This document shows, piece after piece, positions 33,613 to 42,467 of a stretch of DNA of 54,059 nt; positions within the stretch are counted from its first letter, which is position 1; each line of letters begins with the position of its first letter. The DNA comes from Gammaproteobacteria bacterium (lineage in GTDB: Bacteria; Pseudomonadota; Gammaproteobacteria; Nevskiales; Nevskiaceae), in the NCBI GenBank assembly GCA_028871525.1, contig JAGWMX010000006.1, forward strand, positions 1-54,059. The letters are read 5' to 3'. The position numbers were made by a program, and so were the translations under genes. Below the pieces are notes generated by a model, which was not told where the DNA came from, did no database searches, and worked only from the letters and a program-made list of their open reading frames with translations.

Positions 33613-34641
33613 ATGGCGATTCTGGAAGTGCGCGGGATCAAAAAACACTTCGGCCGCATCCGCGCCGTCGATGGCGTCGATTTCCGCACCCGCGACGGCG
33701 AGTTGTTCGCGGTGCTGGGGCTGTCGGGGTCGGGTAAATCAACGCTGATGCGTCTGGTCGCCGGCCTCGAGCAGCCCACCGAGGGCGATATCCTGCTGGA
33801 CGGAAAATCCGTGGTCGGCATCCCACCGCGCCATCGCAACGTGGCGATGGTGTTCCAGAGCTACGCGCTGTACCCGCACATGACGGTGCGCGACAACATC
33901 ACGTTTCCGCTCAGGGCGCGCAAGGTGCCGCGCGAGAAGTGGGCGGAAAAGCTCGACTGGGTCACCGCCATGCTCGGTATCGGACCGTTGCTCGACCGGC
34001 GGCCGACGCGCCTGTCCGGCGGCGAGAAGCAGAAGGTGGCGCTGGCGCGGGCGCTGGTGCGCGATCCGGAACTGTTCATCTTCGACGAGCCGCTCTCCGC
34101 GCTCGATGCGCTGGTGCGCAACACCGCGCGCGCCGAGCTGCGGGAGCTGCAACGGCGCACCGGCATCACCACGCTGTACGTCACCCACGACCAGCTCGAG
34201 GCGCTGGGCCTGGGCGACCGCGTGGCGGTGATGCGCGGGGGTCGCGTCCACCAGATCGATACGCCCGCTGATCTGCACGCCCGCCCGGCCGACACCTTCG
34301 TCGCGCGCTTCATCGGCAACCCGCCGATGAACCTGATCGAGCGCGACGCGCAGGTGCTGGGCATTCGGCCCGAACACCTGCTGCCGGCCGCGGCGGCGCA
34401 CGTCGCCGACCCCGGACTGCGGCTGCAACTGCGGATCAGCCACCTCGAGTTTCTCGGCGAGCACTGGGTGGCCTACGGCTTCGACGAAAGCGGGCAGAGC
34501 AAGGAACGCATCGTCGCGCGCCTGTCGCAGGAGCGCGGCGAGTTCGGCGCTCTGGTCGGTCAGGTCGCCGACTTCGTCGCCGAACGCCGCAACATCAAGA
34601 TTTTCGACAAGCAAAGCGGCCGGTTGGTCGGTCAGGTGTGA
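33613..34641 (+). CDS. ABC transporter ATP-binding protein (MalK/UgpC type)
   Basis: 342 residues. Walker A 'GLSGSGKST', Q-loop 'VFQSYALYPHMTVRDN', signature 'LSGGEKQKVALARAL', Walker B 'LFIFDEPLSALDA' and H-switch 'YVTHDQ'. A shortened C-terminal OB-fold/TOBE region follows residue 240 ('GIRPEHL'). It energises import through the two permeases. ATG at 33613 was chosen; the TTG seven codons earlier has no ribosome-binding site. Its stop overlaps the next gene's start (GTGA). Confidence 0.94.
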   Translation: MAILEVRGIKKHFGRIRAVDGVDFRTRDGELFAVLGLSGSGKSTLMRLVAGLEQPTEGDILLDGKSVVGIPPRHRNVAMVFQSYALYPHMTVRDNITFPLRARKVPREKWAEKLDWVTAMLGIGPLLDRRPTRLSGGEKQKVALARALVRDPELFIFDEPLSALDALVRNTARAELRELQRRTGITTLYVTHDQLEALGLGDRVAVMRGGRVHQIDTPADLHARPADTFVARFIGNPPMNLIERDAQVLGIRPEHLLPAAAAHVADPGLRLQLRISHLEFLGEHWVAYGFDESGQSKERIVARLSQERGEFGALVGQVADFVAERRNIKIFDKQSGRLVGQV

Positions 34642-35591
34642 GCGTGAACGAAGAAGCCGGAGCATCGGGTCCGCCGGCGCGGGCGGGTCTGGCCGACGAC
34701 GAGCGCCGGCTCGGCTGGCTGATGCTCGGCCCGGCACTGCTCTACATCGGCGGTTTCGTCGGCGTGCCGTTCGTGCTGGCGGTGCTGCTGAGCTTTTCCG
34801 ACGCGACCGTGGGCGACCCGCATATCCATCGGCTGGTCGGCCTGGTCAACTACCGGCGTGCGATCGCCCAGCCGCAGTTCTGGACCGCGCTGGGCAACAG
34901 CCTGTGGATCACGTTTCTGACGCTGCTGGCGCTGGCGGTGCTGGCCACCGCGCTGTCGGAGCTGTTGGCGCGGCCGTTCCGCCTCAAGCGGCTGGTGCAG
35001 ACGCTGATCATCCTGCCGTGGGCGATGCCGGTGTCGCTGGCCGCCGTCGCCTGGTTGTGGCTGCTCGATTCCACCTTCAGTCCGCTGGACTGGCTGTTCC
35101 GCCGGATCCACCTGCTGGGGCCCGGCGGCTGGTTCGGCCCGGGGCTGCATTTTTACTACCTCGGCCGCACCGGTCTGGCGATCGCCTCGATCGTGACGGT
35201 CAACGTCTGGCGGATGCTGCCGCTGGCGACCCTGATCGTGCTGGCCGGCCGGATGTCGATCCCGCGCGAGCTGTTCGACCAGGCGCAGATCGACGGCGCC
35301 GGCTTCTTTCGCGTGCTGCTGCGGATTTCGATCCCGGCGCTGATGCCGGTGCTGACGGTGGCCCTGCTGTTCGCGGCGCTGATGGTGTTCGGCGACATGG
35401 CGACGGTGGCGCTGCTGACGCGGGGCGGGCCGGGCACCGCGACTCAGGTGCTGCCGTATTGGGCGTTCCTGCAGGGCATCAACGGCGGCGATCTCTCCGG
35501 CGGCGCCGCCGTGGCCCTGTTCATGCTGCCGGTGCTGGCGGGTGTGGCGATCGCGGCGCTGCGCCTGGCCTACCGGTCGCAGCAGAGCTGA
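34638..35591 (+). CDS. ABC transporter permease (MalF-like)
   Basis: 317 residues from GTG at 34638. Six or more helices and the cytoplasmic EAA-type loop 'ELFDQAQIDGAGFFRVLLRI' (about residue 215), which docks onto the ATPase. The order in the operon is that of family 1 sugar importers. Start and stop overlap closely with its neighbours. Confidence 0.92.
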   Translation: MSVNEEAGASGPPARAGLADDERRLGWLMLGPALLYIGGFVGVPFVLAVLLSFSDATVGDPHIHRLVGLVNYRRAIAQPQFWTALGNSLWITFLTLLALAVLATALSELLARPFRLKRLVQTLIILPWAMPVSLAAVAWLWLLDSTFSPLDWLFRRIHLLGPGGWFGPGLHFYYLGRTGLAIASIVTVNVWRMLPLATLIVLAGRMSIPRELFDQAQIDGAGFFRVLLRISIPALMPVLTVALLFAALMVFGDMATVALLTRGGPGTATQVLPYWAFLQGINGGDLSGGAAVALFMLPVLAGVAIAALRLAYRSQQS

Positions 35592-35595
35592 GCCG

Positions 35596-36441
35596 ATGCG
35601 CCGGGGCCTGCGAACCGTAGCCTTCTATTGCGGCCTGGCCGCGTTCACGCTGTTTTCGGTGTTCCCCGGTATCTGGATGGTGCTGACGGTGTTCAAGCGC
35701 AACACCGACCTCTACAGCATCGCCGCCAATCCGTTCTGGTTTCACCCGGGGCCGACCGTAAGGCACCTGCTGTTCCTGTTCACCGGCACGCACTTCCTGC
35801 GTTTTGCGCTGAACTCGCTGCTGATCGGCGCCTGCGTGGTGCCGATCACGCTGCTCTTGTCGGTGCCGGCGGCCTATGCGCTGGCGCGCCTGACCGGCCG
35901 CTGGGGCGAACGCTCGGGCATGGTGCTGTTCCTGGTCTACCTGATCCCGCCGACGCTGCTGTTTCTGCCGATGTATCAGGTGGTGACCTTTCTCGGCCTG
36001 GCCAACACCCTCTGGGCACTGGTGCTGGTTTACCCCACGATCACGGTGCCGTTCTGCACCTGGTTGCTGCTCGGCTTTTTCAAATCCATCCCGCGCGACC
36101 TGGACGAGGCGGCGATGATCGACGGCTGCAGCCGCTTCGAAGCGTTCCGCCGCGCGGTGCTGCCGCTGGCGTTGCCGGGGATCGGCGCGTGCGTGGTATT
36201 TGCGTTCTCGTTGCAGTTGTCCGACTACATCTACGCCGCGACCTTCGTCACCGCGACCGGCGCGATGCCGGTCAGCGTCGGCGTGCCGACCGAGCTGATC
36301 CGCGGCGACGTGTTCTTCTGGCAGGGATTGATGGCCGCCGACGCCATCGTCGCGATCCCGCTGATGCTGGCCTACGGGCTGTTGTTCGAGCGCCTGGTCT
36401 CCGGATTCCAGAGCGCCGAAACCGCGGCGGCCGGAAGCTGA
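35596..36441 (+). CDS. ABC transporter permease (MalG-like)
   Basis: 281 residues, six helices. The EAA loop reads 'DEAAMIDGCSRFEAFRRAVL' (about residue 175). The start ATG is four bases after the preceding permease stop. It is the last gene of the importer; 522 non-coding bases follow before satP. Confidence 0.92.
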   Translation: MRRGLRTVAFYCGLAAFTLFSVFPGIWMVLTVFKRNTDLYSIAANPFWFHPGPTVRHLLFLFTGTHFLRFALNSLLIGACVVPITLLLSVPAAYALARLTGRWGERSGMVLFLVYLIPPTLLFLPMYQVVTFLGLANTLWALVLVYPTITVPFCTWLLLGFFKSIPRDLDEAAMIDGCSRFEAFRRAVLPLALPGIGACVVFAFSLQLSDYIYAATFVTATGAMPVSVGVPTELIRGDVFFWQGLMAADAIVAIPLMLAYGLLFERLVSGFQSAETAAAGS

Positions 36442-36541
36442 CGGGGGACGGCCGTCGGCATCGCCGGCGTGAGCCGCCACCCGTCGTCGGCAGCGAACTC
36501 CGTCCCGGCCGCGCGCCCTGCGTCGCCGTGCCCGCGCGAGC

Positions 36542-36576
36542 GTTACCGGGAGTAACACCGGGTTACCCGCCGTAGC
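36542..36576. promoter_or_regulatory. Paired activator sites upstream of satP
   Basis: GTTACCGGGAGTAAC (36542-36556) is an exact GTTAC-N5-GTAAC dyad. GTTACCCGCCGTAGC (36562-36576) has one mismatch. Centres are 20 bp apart, exactly as at acs and at the porin gene. They end 101 bases before the sigma-54 promoter. Confidence 0.8.
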
Positions 36577-36676
36577 GTGATTGCATCGGAAGTGACGGCG
36601 ACCGGAAAGCGGGCAGATCGATTAAGTGATTGTATTCGACGGCGGATAAGCCATGGGCTCGGCGCCGGCGCCGGGA

Positions 36677-36691
36677 CGGCACGACGCTTGC
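36677..36691 (+). promoter_or_regulatory. Sigma-54 promoter of satP
   Basis: CGGCACGACGCTTGC followed by T: one mismatch (first base) to TGGCAC-N5-TTGCW. The invariant GG and GC are present with correct spacing. Predicted start near 36703. Confidence 0.75.
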
Positions 36692-36963
36692 TTTCTTTCC
36701 ATACAGCGCGGCATTTACCGGATGTCTGGGAGTCTGTCCGGGATCCGGCGCGCGTTCTCCGGGGACGCTGGGAGACAGCGTCCGCAAAGGGTTGAGCATC
36801 GACATTAGACGCGCGGAGGAACCTTATTCCGACAACGATCGACTGGAAACACGGCGCGCTGGGAACCCCCAGTTGCGATTGCAATGCGGCGACCGCTATT
36901 CGCGGTGCAGCCGCGGTCGGCATTGACTAGAAAACGCCGGAATCCGGCACTGGAGGAGATGTT

Positions 36964-37542
36964 ATGGCCGATGAAGTTAAGTTGGGCAACCCGGCTCCGC
37001 TGGGGCTGATCGGGTTCGGTTTGACCACGGTGATACTGAGTCTGATCAACGCCGGTATGCTGCCGGCCGCGGGGATCGCGGTGGTGCTGCCGCTGGCGTT
37101 CGCCTTCGGCGGGCTGACCCAGATGATCGCCGGGGTGTTGGAATTCCGTACCGGCAACACCTTCGGCATGGTGGCGTTTCTCAGTTACGGGGCGTTCTGG
37201 TGGTGGTTCTGCTTCCTGGTCTGGCTGGGCGGCAATCATCTGCTCGACCTGTCGCAGGCGGGCACGACCATCGGCGCCACGCTGGTCGGCTGGGGTGTGT
37301 TCACGCTGTACATGTGGATCGGCACCTTCCGGCTGACCAACGCGCTGTGGTGGATCTTCCTGACGTTGTGGGTGACGTTCTTCCTGCTGGGCTTCGGCGA
37401 CCTGTTCGGCGCCGCGGGGTTGAAGATCGCCGGCGGCTGGCTGGGCCTGGTCTGCGGTCTGCTGGCGATCTACACCAGTTTTGCCACCGTCACCAACGCA
37501 ACCTTCGGTCAGACCGTGGTGCCGGTCGGTCCACGCGCCTAG
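36964..37542 (+). CDS. satP: Acetate/succinate permease, GPR1/FUN34/YaaH family
   Basis: 192 residues, six helices. The family signature 'NPAPLGLIGFGLTTVILSL' (near residue 8; cf. NPAPLGL) and 'EFRTGNTFGMVAFLSYGAFW' are present. YaaH/SatP proteins import acetate (and succinate) with protons. GGAGGAG lies five bases before the ATG. The upstream sigma-54 promoter and operator pair link it to acs, and an intrinsic terminator follows, so it is a single-gene unit. Confidence 0.95.
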   Translation: MADEVKLGNPAPLGLIGFGLTTVILSLINAGMLPAAGIAVVLPLAFAFGGLTQMIAGVLEFRTGNTFGMVAFLSYGAFWWWFCFLVWLGGNHLLDLSQAGTTIGATLVGWGVFTLYMWIGTFRLTNALWWIFLTLWVTFFLLGFGDLFGAAGLKIAGGWLGLVCGLLAIYTSFATVTNATFGQTVVPVGPRA

Positions 37543-37573
37543 CCGCGGGCGCTTAGCGAAGTTTCGCACCTTG

Positions 37574-37615
37574 CCCCGCCGGCGCGCGGCTCCTGGCCGG
37601 CGGGGTTCTTCTTTT
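37574..37615 (+). terminator. Intrinsic terminator after satP
   Basis: Ten-bp stem CCCCGCCGGC (37574-37583) and GCCGGCGGGG (37596-37605), 12-base loop, followed by TTCTTCTTTT. It lies 32 bases after the satP stop. Confidence 0.85.
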
Positions 37616-37698
37616 CTGGCCGGACGAGGGCGACCGTACCGGCCGCGCAAAGCCGGCGGATAATCGACACCCGCTCCCGTTGCCGTGCCCGCGCTGAA

Positions 37699-38781
37699 AT
37701 GCATTACCGCCACGCCTACCATGCCGGCAACTTCGCCGACGTCTTCAAGCATGTGCTGCTGGTCGCGCTGCTGCGCGCGCTCGGCGGCAAGGACAAGCCC
37801 TGGTGTTGCCTGGATACTCACGCCGGAGCCGGCCGGTACCGGCTCGATGACGGCGAAATCGAGCGCAACGGCGAGTGGCGTGAAGGGATCGCGCGCCTGT
37901 TGGGTGAGGGATCGTGCTTCGCGACCACTGGTCGCGGCGATCCCGAACGCCCGGCCAGGGATGGCCGGGCCGGGGTCGGATCGAAGCCGCCGGCGCCGCG
38001 CCAGGGAGGGCAGGCACGGGAACCCTACGAGGCGCGACGCTTCGCCACCATCGGCCGCGCTGACATGCCCCGGCTTGCCGGTGAAGCGGGGAGCGCGGCC
38101 GGGCCGGGCCGGGCAGGAGCCGGAGCGGGGTCCCAACACCGCGCCATGGAGAGCCGCGATGAGCTCGATATGGCGGCGCGGGACCCGCTGATCGGCGATT
38201 ACCTCGATCTGGTGCGGGCCGCCAACCCAGACGGCGGGCTGCGCAACTATCCCGGCTCGCCGTGGCTGGCCGTCCGGCTGGCGCGCGCCGACGATCGCGT
38301 GGTGGCCTGCGAAACGGTGCCGGAAGTCGCCGCGGCGCTGGCAGCCGCGGTGCCGGCGGCGGAGCGGCACCGGCGCGACGGCTACGAAGCGCACGCGCTG
38401 CTGCCGCCGAAGGAGCGGCGCGGCCTGGTATTGGTCGATCCGCCGTTCGAGCGCGCCGACGAGTTCGAGGCGCTGGCCGCCTTCGTGAACCGCGCGCGGG
38501 CGCGCTTCGCCGGCGGCGTTTATGCGATCTGGTATCCGCTGAAGAATCGCCACGCGGCCGCGCGCTTCGTGCGTCGCACCGCCGCCGGCGGCCGGGCGCT
38601 GGAGTTGCGCCTGGACGTCGGCGCCGGTGCGCCCGGCCGGCTGCACGCCTGCGCAGTGCTGGTGATCAATCCGCCGTTCGGCTTCACCGAACAGGCCGAA
38701 GCTGCGCTGCGGGCACTGTTGCCGGTGCTGCGGCGCGGCGCCGGCGCCGGTTTCGCCGTCCGCCCGGTTGCGGCGGCCTGA
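37699..38781 (+). CDS. rlmJ: 23S rRNA (adenine-2030-N6)-methyltransferase with an in-frame repeat insertion
   Basis: 360 residues; the family norm is about 280. The N-terminus 'MHYRHAYHAGNFADVFKH', 'LDTHAGAGRY' (SAM site), 'NYPGSPWLA', catalytic 'LVDPPFE' and 'YAIWYPLK' are all present. Between residues 69 (EGIARLLG) and 163 (PLIGDYLDLV), where other members have about ten residues, lie roughly 90 extra residues rich in Gly, Ala, Arg and Pro. That DNA (about 37906-38185) carries the palindromic repeats described elsewhere. The reading frame is intact through the insertion, so the enzyme may still work with a surface loop. Base modification of 23S rRNA is the family role. Confidence 0.9.
   Translation: MHYRHAYHAGNFADVFKHVLLVALLRALGGKDKPWCCLDTHAGAGRYRLDDGEIERNGEWREGIARLLGEGSCFATTGRGDPERPARDGRAGVGSKPPAPRQGGQAREPYEARRFATIGRADMPRLAGEAGSAAGPGRAGAGAGSQHRAMESRDELDMAARDPLIGDYLDLVRAANPDGGLRNYPGSPWLAVRLARADDRVVACETVPEVAAALAAAVPAAERHRRDGYEAHALLPPKERRGLVLVDPPFERADEFEALAAFVNRARARFAGGVYAIWYPLKNRHAAARFVRRTAAGGRALELRLDVGAGAPGRLHACAVLVINPPFGFTEQAEAALRALLPVLRRGAGAGFAVRPVAAA
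37906..38185. repeat. Repeat-derived insertion inside rlmJ
   Basis: Contains CGCGACCA/TGGTCGCG around a single C (37920-37936) and CCCGGCCA-GGGA-TGGCCGGG (about 37950-37969), the same two-hairpin design as at 1823 and 1946. A partial GCGCCGCGCCAGGGAGGGC follows (about 37994). The right part (about 38040-38185) is GC-rich without clear symmetry. No flanking target duplication was recognised. Confidence 0.75.
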
Positions 38782-38816
38782 GGAGAGGATCCCCGCGTAC
38801 GCCTCCGGCGGGTGCT

Positions 38817-39917
38817 TTAGTGAATCGGCGTGTCCAGAACGTGCAGCGGCGCGCCGCTCTTGCCGCCGGCGAAGGCCTTCATCTGCGCCAGCAGCGATAG
38901 CGCGATCTCGTCGGGATCCTCGGAGCCGATGTCCAGTCCCGCCGGCGCGAACAGCCGGCCGTCGAGCGCGTGGCCGACGGCACGCAGGCGGGACTGCAAT
39001 TCTTCACTGCGACGCCGCGAGCCGAGCACGCCGATGTAGGGTGCCGCGGTGGCCAGCAGCGCGTCGGCGTAGGCAGTATCGCGCTCCAGGTTGTGGGTCA
39101 TCACCGTCGCATAGGTACGAGCATCGATTGCGGCCCGCCGGCCCAGGGTTTCCGGCGGTGCGTGCAGCGCCGGTGTTGCCGCGGGAAGGCCCGGCGCTTG
39201 GGCCGCGTGATACACCAGCGTGGAATTCCAGCCCAGCCGAGCGGCCAGTTCGGCCAGCGCCAGCGCCACCGGGTTGACACCGACGATCAGCAGTTGCACC
39301 GGCGGGCGCAGCGCTTCCAGCAGCAGTTCCAGCCGGCCATCGCCGGCATCGAGCGTGACCGCCGTGCACAGGCACTCGCGCAGCTTTTCTTCGGCCAACG
39401 CCGACAGGCGCTGCAGTACGGCCGGATCGCCGATCTCCTCCACCCGCCAGCCATCCTGCCACAGCGCCCGGCGCGGGCGCGGTAGGCAGCGTTCGTCCTG
39501 CGCAAACAGCGTGGCCAACCATCCTTCACGGCGCTCGCGCCAGCAGCGCGCGGCGAGTTCCAGGAAAGCCAGGCCGGCGCGGTCGTCGACCGGTTCGATC
39601 AGCACCTCCAGCTCGCCGCCGCAGCCGAGCTCCAGCAGCGCGTCCAGGCCGTACTCGCGGTCATAACGCACCTGCTCGGCACAGCCGGATGCGATCACCT
39701 GCATCGCGCGCGCGGCGATATCGGCTTCCGGGCAGCCGCCGGACAAGCCGCGCACGCGTCGTCCGTCGCCGCCGATCAGCATCCGGCTGCCGGGCCGGCG
39801 GAAGGTGGCGCCGAAGGTGCGGGTGATGGTCGCCAGCGCCGCGCGCGGCGCAAACAGCCGCCCGCCGTCGCGCTCGACCGCGGCCAGCAGCTCGCAGATG
39901 TCGCGGTGGGTGCGCAT
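38817..39917 (-). CDS. xdhC: XdhC/CoxI family molybdenum hydroxylase maturation protein
   Basis: 366 residues. N-terminal XdhC/CoxI domain with 'GGDGRRVRGLSGGCPEADIA' (about residue 50), and a C-terminal nucleotide-binding-type domain with 'LLIVGVNPVALALAELA' and 'GVLGSRRRSEELQSRL'. The family helps sulfurate and insert the molybdenum cofactor into xanthine-oxidase-type enzymes. It lies downstream of the two enzyme subunits on the same strand, after a 271-base gap filled by a repeat element. Convergent with rlmJ. Confidence 0.88.
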   Translation of the reverse strand: MRTHRDICELLAAVERDGGRLFAPRAALATITRTFGATFRRPGSRMLIGGDGRRVRGLSGGCPEADIAARAMQVIASGCAEQVRYDREYGLDALLELGCGGELEVLIEPVDDRAGLAFLELAARCWRERREGWLATLFAQDERCLPRPRRALWQDGWRVEEIGDPAVLQRLSALAEEKLRECLCTAVTLDAGDGRLELLLEALRPPVQLLIVGVNPVALALAELAARLGWNSTLVYHAAQAPGLPAATPALHAPPETLGRRAAIDARTYATVMTHNLERDTAYADALLATAAPYIGVLGSRRRSEELQSRLRAVGHALDGRLFAPAGLDIGSEDPDEIALSLLAQMKAFAGGKSGAPLHVLDTPIH

Positions 39918-39926
39918 GTCGCGTTC

Positions 39927-40144
39927 GTCATCGCGAGGCCGCGAAGCGGCCGTGGCGATCCCGTGACGCTATCGTGACGTCAACCATGGCGCGGCACCTT
40001 CGATCGGATGCCACGATAGCGTCACGGGGACCGCCGCGGTTGCTTGCGCAACCTCGCGGCGTCGGCTTCGTCGCCCTGCGTTCGACTCCGCCGACGCTGA
40101 CATCGAGTCGGCGTCGAAACGCGAAGTCTCGCCCTCGCAATGAC
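39927..40144. repeat. MITE-like element with GTCATNGCGAGG terminal inverted repeats
   Basis: Ends GTCATCGCGAGG (39927-39938) and CCTCGCAATGAC (40133-40144) are inverted copies with one mismatch. Inside are a perfect 17-bp inverted repeat beginning CCCGTGACGC (39960-39976 and 40012-40028), a hairpin GGTTGC-TTGC-GCAACC (about 40037-40052) and a further imperfect TTCGAC/GTCGAA pair. It is about 218 bases long, has no coding capacity, and fills the gap between xdhC and the large subunit gene. Related short copies are at 13427-13474 and 21462-21504. Confidence 0.75.
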
Positions 40145-40188
40145 GTTTTTGTTTCTTCGCTCCCACAGGCGGCGCGCCAGCGACGACC

Positions 40189-42465
40189 TCACGTCTTCTT
40201 CAGCGCCGCGGTATCGAACGGCAGCTTGCGCAGGCGTTGGCCGGTGGCGGCGGCCAGCGCATTGGCCACCGCCGGCGCGCTCGGCGGCACGCCCGGCTCG
40301 CCGACGCCGGTCGGGTGTTCGGCGGACGGCACGATGTGCACTTCCACCGCCGGCATCTGATTCATGCGCAGCGGCGGGTAGCGATCGAAGTTGGACTGCT
40401 GCACCACGCCGTCCTCGAGCGTGATGGCGTCCAGCAGCGCCGCCGAAAGGCCGTAGCCGATCCCTCCCTCCATCTGTGCGCGCACTACGTCCGGGTTGAT
40501 CGCCAGCCCGCAGTCGACCGCGCAGACGACGCGGTCGACCTTGAAGCTGCCGTTCGGCCGCACCGTGACCTCGGCCACTTCCGCCACGTAAGTGTGAAAC
40601 GATTGGTGTACGGCGATGCCGCGCCCGCGCCGCTCGTCCTTGGTGCCGGGTTCGAGTGGCCGCTCCCAACCGGCCTTGGTCGCCGCCAGGTCGAGCACGG
40701 CGCGGTGATGCGGCTGGTTGGCCAGCAGCGCGCGGCGGAATCGATACGGGTCCTGGCCTGCCGCCTGCGCCAGCTCGTCGATCATGCACTCTGTGGAATA
40801 GGCGGTGTGGGTGTGGCCGACCGAACGCCACCACTGCACCGGCACGGTGATGTCGTCCGGCGTGTGCAGTTCCACTCTGAGGTTCGGGATCGCGTACGGC
40901 AGGTCGCTGGCGCCTTCCACCGAGGAGTTGTCGATGCCGTTTTTGATGGACTTTTCGAACGCCGTTCCCCGCCTGATCGACTGGCCGACCAAGCGCTGGC
41001 GCCAGGCCAGCGCCCGGCCCTGCCGATCCAGCGCGGCGCGCACCACGTGCACGAAGGCCGGACGGTAGTAGCCGCCGCGGGTGTCGTCCTCGCGCGTCCA
41101 CACCAGCTTGACCGGCGCCTGGATGCCCTGCGCGCGCGCGCCCTTGGCGATGCTGACCGCCTCCAGCACGTAGTCGGCGTGTGGATTGCCGCGGCGGCCG
41201 AAGCTGCCGCCGGCGTAGAGCTGGTGGATCGTCACTTTATCCGGCGCGATGCCGAGCAGCGCCGCCACCGCGTCCTGATCGTTGGTCTGCAACTGCTCGC
41301 CGTTCCAGATCTCGCAGCTGCCGTCGCCAAGCTTGACCACGCAGTTCAGCGGCTCCATCGACGCGTGCGCCAGGTATGGGAACTCGTATTCGGCCTCGAT
41401 GATCCGGGCGACGTTCTTGCCGGCCAGCGCGCCTTCGGCGTCGCCGTCGTCGCGCGCGACGAGGCCGGGCTTTTGGGCCAGCTCGCGGTAGCGAGCGAAG
41501 ATTTCCCGGCTGCCGAGTTTGAACGCGTGGGTGTCGTCCCATTCGACCTGCAGCGCGTCGCGCGCCTGCCATGCGGCCCAGGTATGGCACGCCAGCACCG
41601 CCACGCCGCCGTTGAAAGCCCCTGGCTGGCCCTGAAACTGCACCACCGCCGCCACGTCCGGCATCGACCTGGCCTTGCCGTCGTCGACGTTTTTGACCTG
41701 CGCCCAGAAGCGCGGCGGGTGCGCGACCACGGCCACCAGCATGTCCGGCAGGTGCAGGTCCTGGGTGTAGATCGCGCTGCCGTCGGTCTTGTCGTTGTCT
41801 TTGCGCGGCAGCATCTGCCGGCCGATCAGCTTGAACTCTCCGGGCGACTTGAGCCGCACCCGTTTCGGCACCGGCTGCGACGCGGCCGCCTCGGCCAGCT
41901 CGCCGAAGCGCGCCCTGCGCTGCGTGGGGGGATGCCGCACGACGCCGTTGTCGACCACGATGGTGGCGGCCGGCACGTTCCATCGCTCGGCAGCAGCCGC
42001 CACCAGCATCGCGCGCGCGGCGGCGCCGGCCTCGCGCATCTGCTCGAAGCACTCGCGCATCGCGGTGCTGCCGCCGGTGCCCTGGCTGCCGAAGACCAGG
42101 TTCTTGTAGCGCGCGGCGTCGGCCGGCGCGCCGATGACCTTGACCTGCGGCCAGTCGGCGTCCAATTCCTCGGCGATCAGCGTGGCCAGACCGGTATAGG
42201 TGCCCTGGCCCATCTCCAGATGCTTGGCGATGACGGTGACGCTGTCGTCGGTGCCGACGCGCACGAAAGCGTCGGGCTCGAAGTCCACCGCCCTGGTCGC
42301 ATCGCCCGGCGCGTTGCGGCCGCAGGCGGTCAGCAGCGGCGACAGGTAAAGGCCCAGCGCCAGTCCGCCGGTCTGCTGCAGAAACCGTCGGCGGGAGACA
42401 TTCTCGATCCGTACGTCCACCGGCGCGCCGGCGGGCGCGCTTTCAAGGCGTTCGAGGATGTTCAT
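40189..42465 (-). CDS. Molybdopterin-binding oxidoreductase large subunit (isoquinoline 1-oxidoreductase beta-like)
   Basis: 758 residues. The N-terminus has a twin-arginine signal '[18 protein letters not shown]' followed by 'LLTACG', which resembles a lipobox. The mature part has Moco-site motifs '[20 protein letters not shown]', '[17 protein letters not shown]' and the C-terminal '[17 protein letters not shown]' with the catalytic glutamate of the xanthine oxidase family. This single-chain, Tat-exported form matches IorB-like enzymes that hydroxylate N-heterocycles or oxidise aldehydes. ATG at 42465 is two bases after the small subunit stop. Substrate cannot be told from sequence. Confidence 0.92.
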   Translation of the reverse strand: MNILERLESAPAGAPVDVRIENVSRRRFLQQTGGLALGLYLSPLLTACGRNAPGDATRAVDFEPDAFVRVGTDDSVTVIAKHLEMGQGTYTGLATLIAEELDADWPQVKVIGAPADAARYKNLVFGSQGTGGSTAMRECFEQMREAGAAARAMLVAAAAERWNVPAATIVVDNGVVRHPPTQRRARFGELAEAAASQPVPKRVRLKSPGEFKLIGRQMLPRKDNDKTDGSAIYTQDLHLPDMLVAVVAHPPRFWAQVKNVDDGKARSMPDVAAVVQFQGQPGAFNGGVAVLACHTWAAWQARDALQVEWDDTHAFKLGSREIFARYRELAQKPGLVARDDGDAEGALAGKNVARIIEAEYEFPYLAHASMEPLNCVVKLGDGSCEIWNGEQLQTNDQDAVAALLGIAPDKVTIHQLYAGGSFGRRGNPHADYVLEAVSIAKGARAQGIQAPVKLVWTREDDTRGGYYRPAFVHVVRAALDRQGRALAWRQRLVGQSIRRGTAFEKSIKNGIDNSSVEGASDLPYAIPNLRVELHTPDDITVPVQWWRSVGHTHTAYSTECMIDELAQAAGQDPYRFRRALLANQPHHRAVLDLAATKAGWERPLEPGTKDERRGRGIAVHQSFHTYVAEVAEVTVRPNGSFKVDRVVCAVDCGLAINPDVVRAQMEGGIGYGLSAALLDAITLEDGVVQQSNFDRYPPLRMNQMPAVEVHIVPSAEHPTGVGEPGVPPSAPAVANALAAATGQRLRKLPFDTAALKKT

Positions 42466-42467
42466 CG

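Larger units (their letters stand above)
36442..36963. other. satP upstream region
   Basis: 522 bases without a convincing gene. From left to right: paired palindromes (36542-36576), sigma-54 promoter (36677-36691) and a long predicted leader of about 260 bases to the satP ATG. No terminator for the ABC operon is evident at its left end. The leader holds short inverted repeats (CCGGAT / ATCCGG near 36718-36757) whose meaning is unclear. Confidence 0.7.

Noticed and set aside
37565-37700. Second copy of the regulon operator near rlmJ
   Set aside because: No GTTAC-N5-GTAAC dyad is present there; only the satP terminator and the rlmJ leader.
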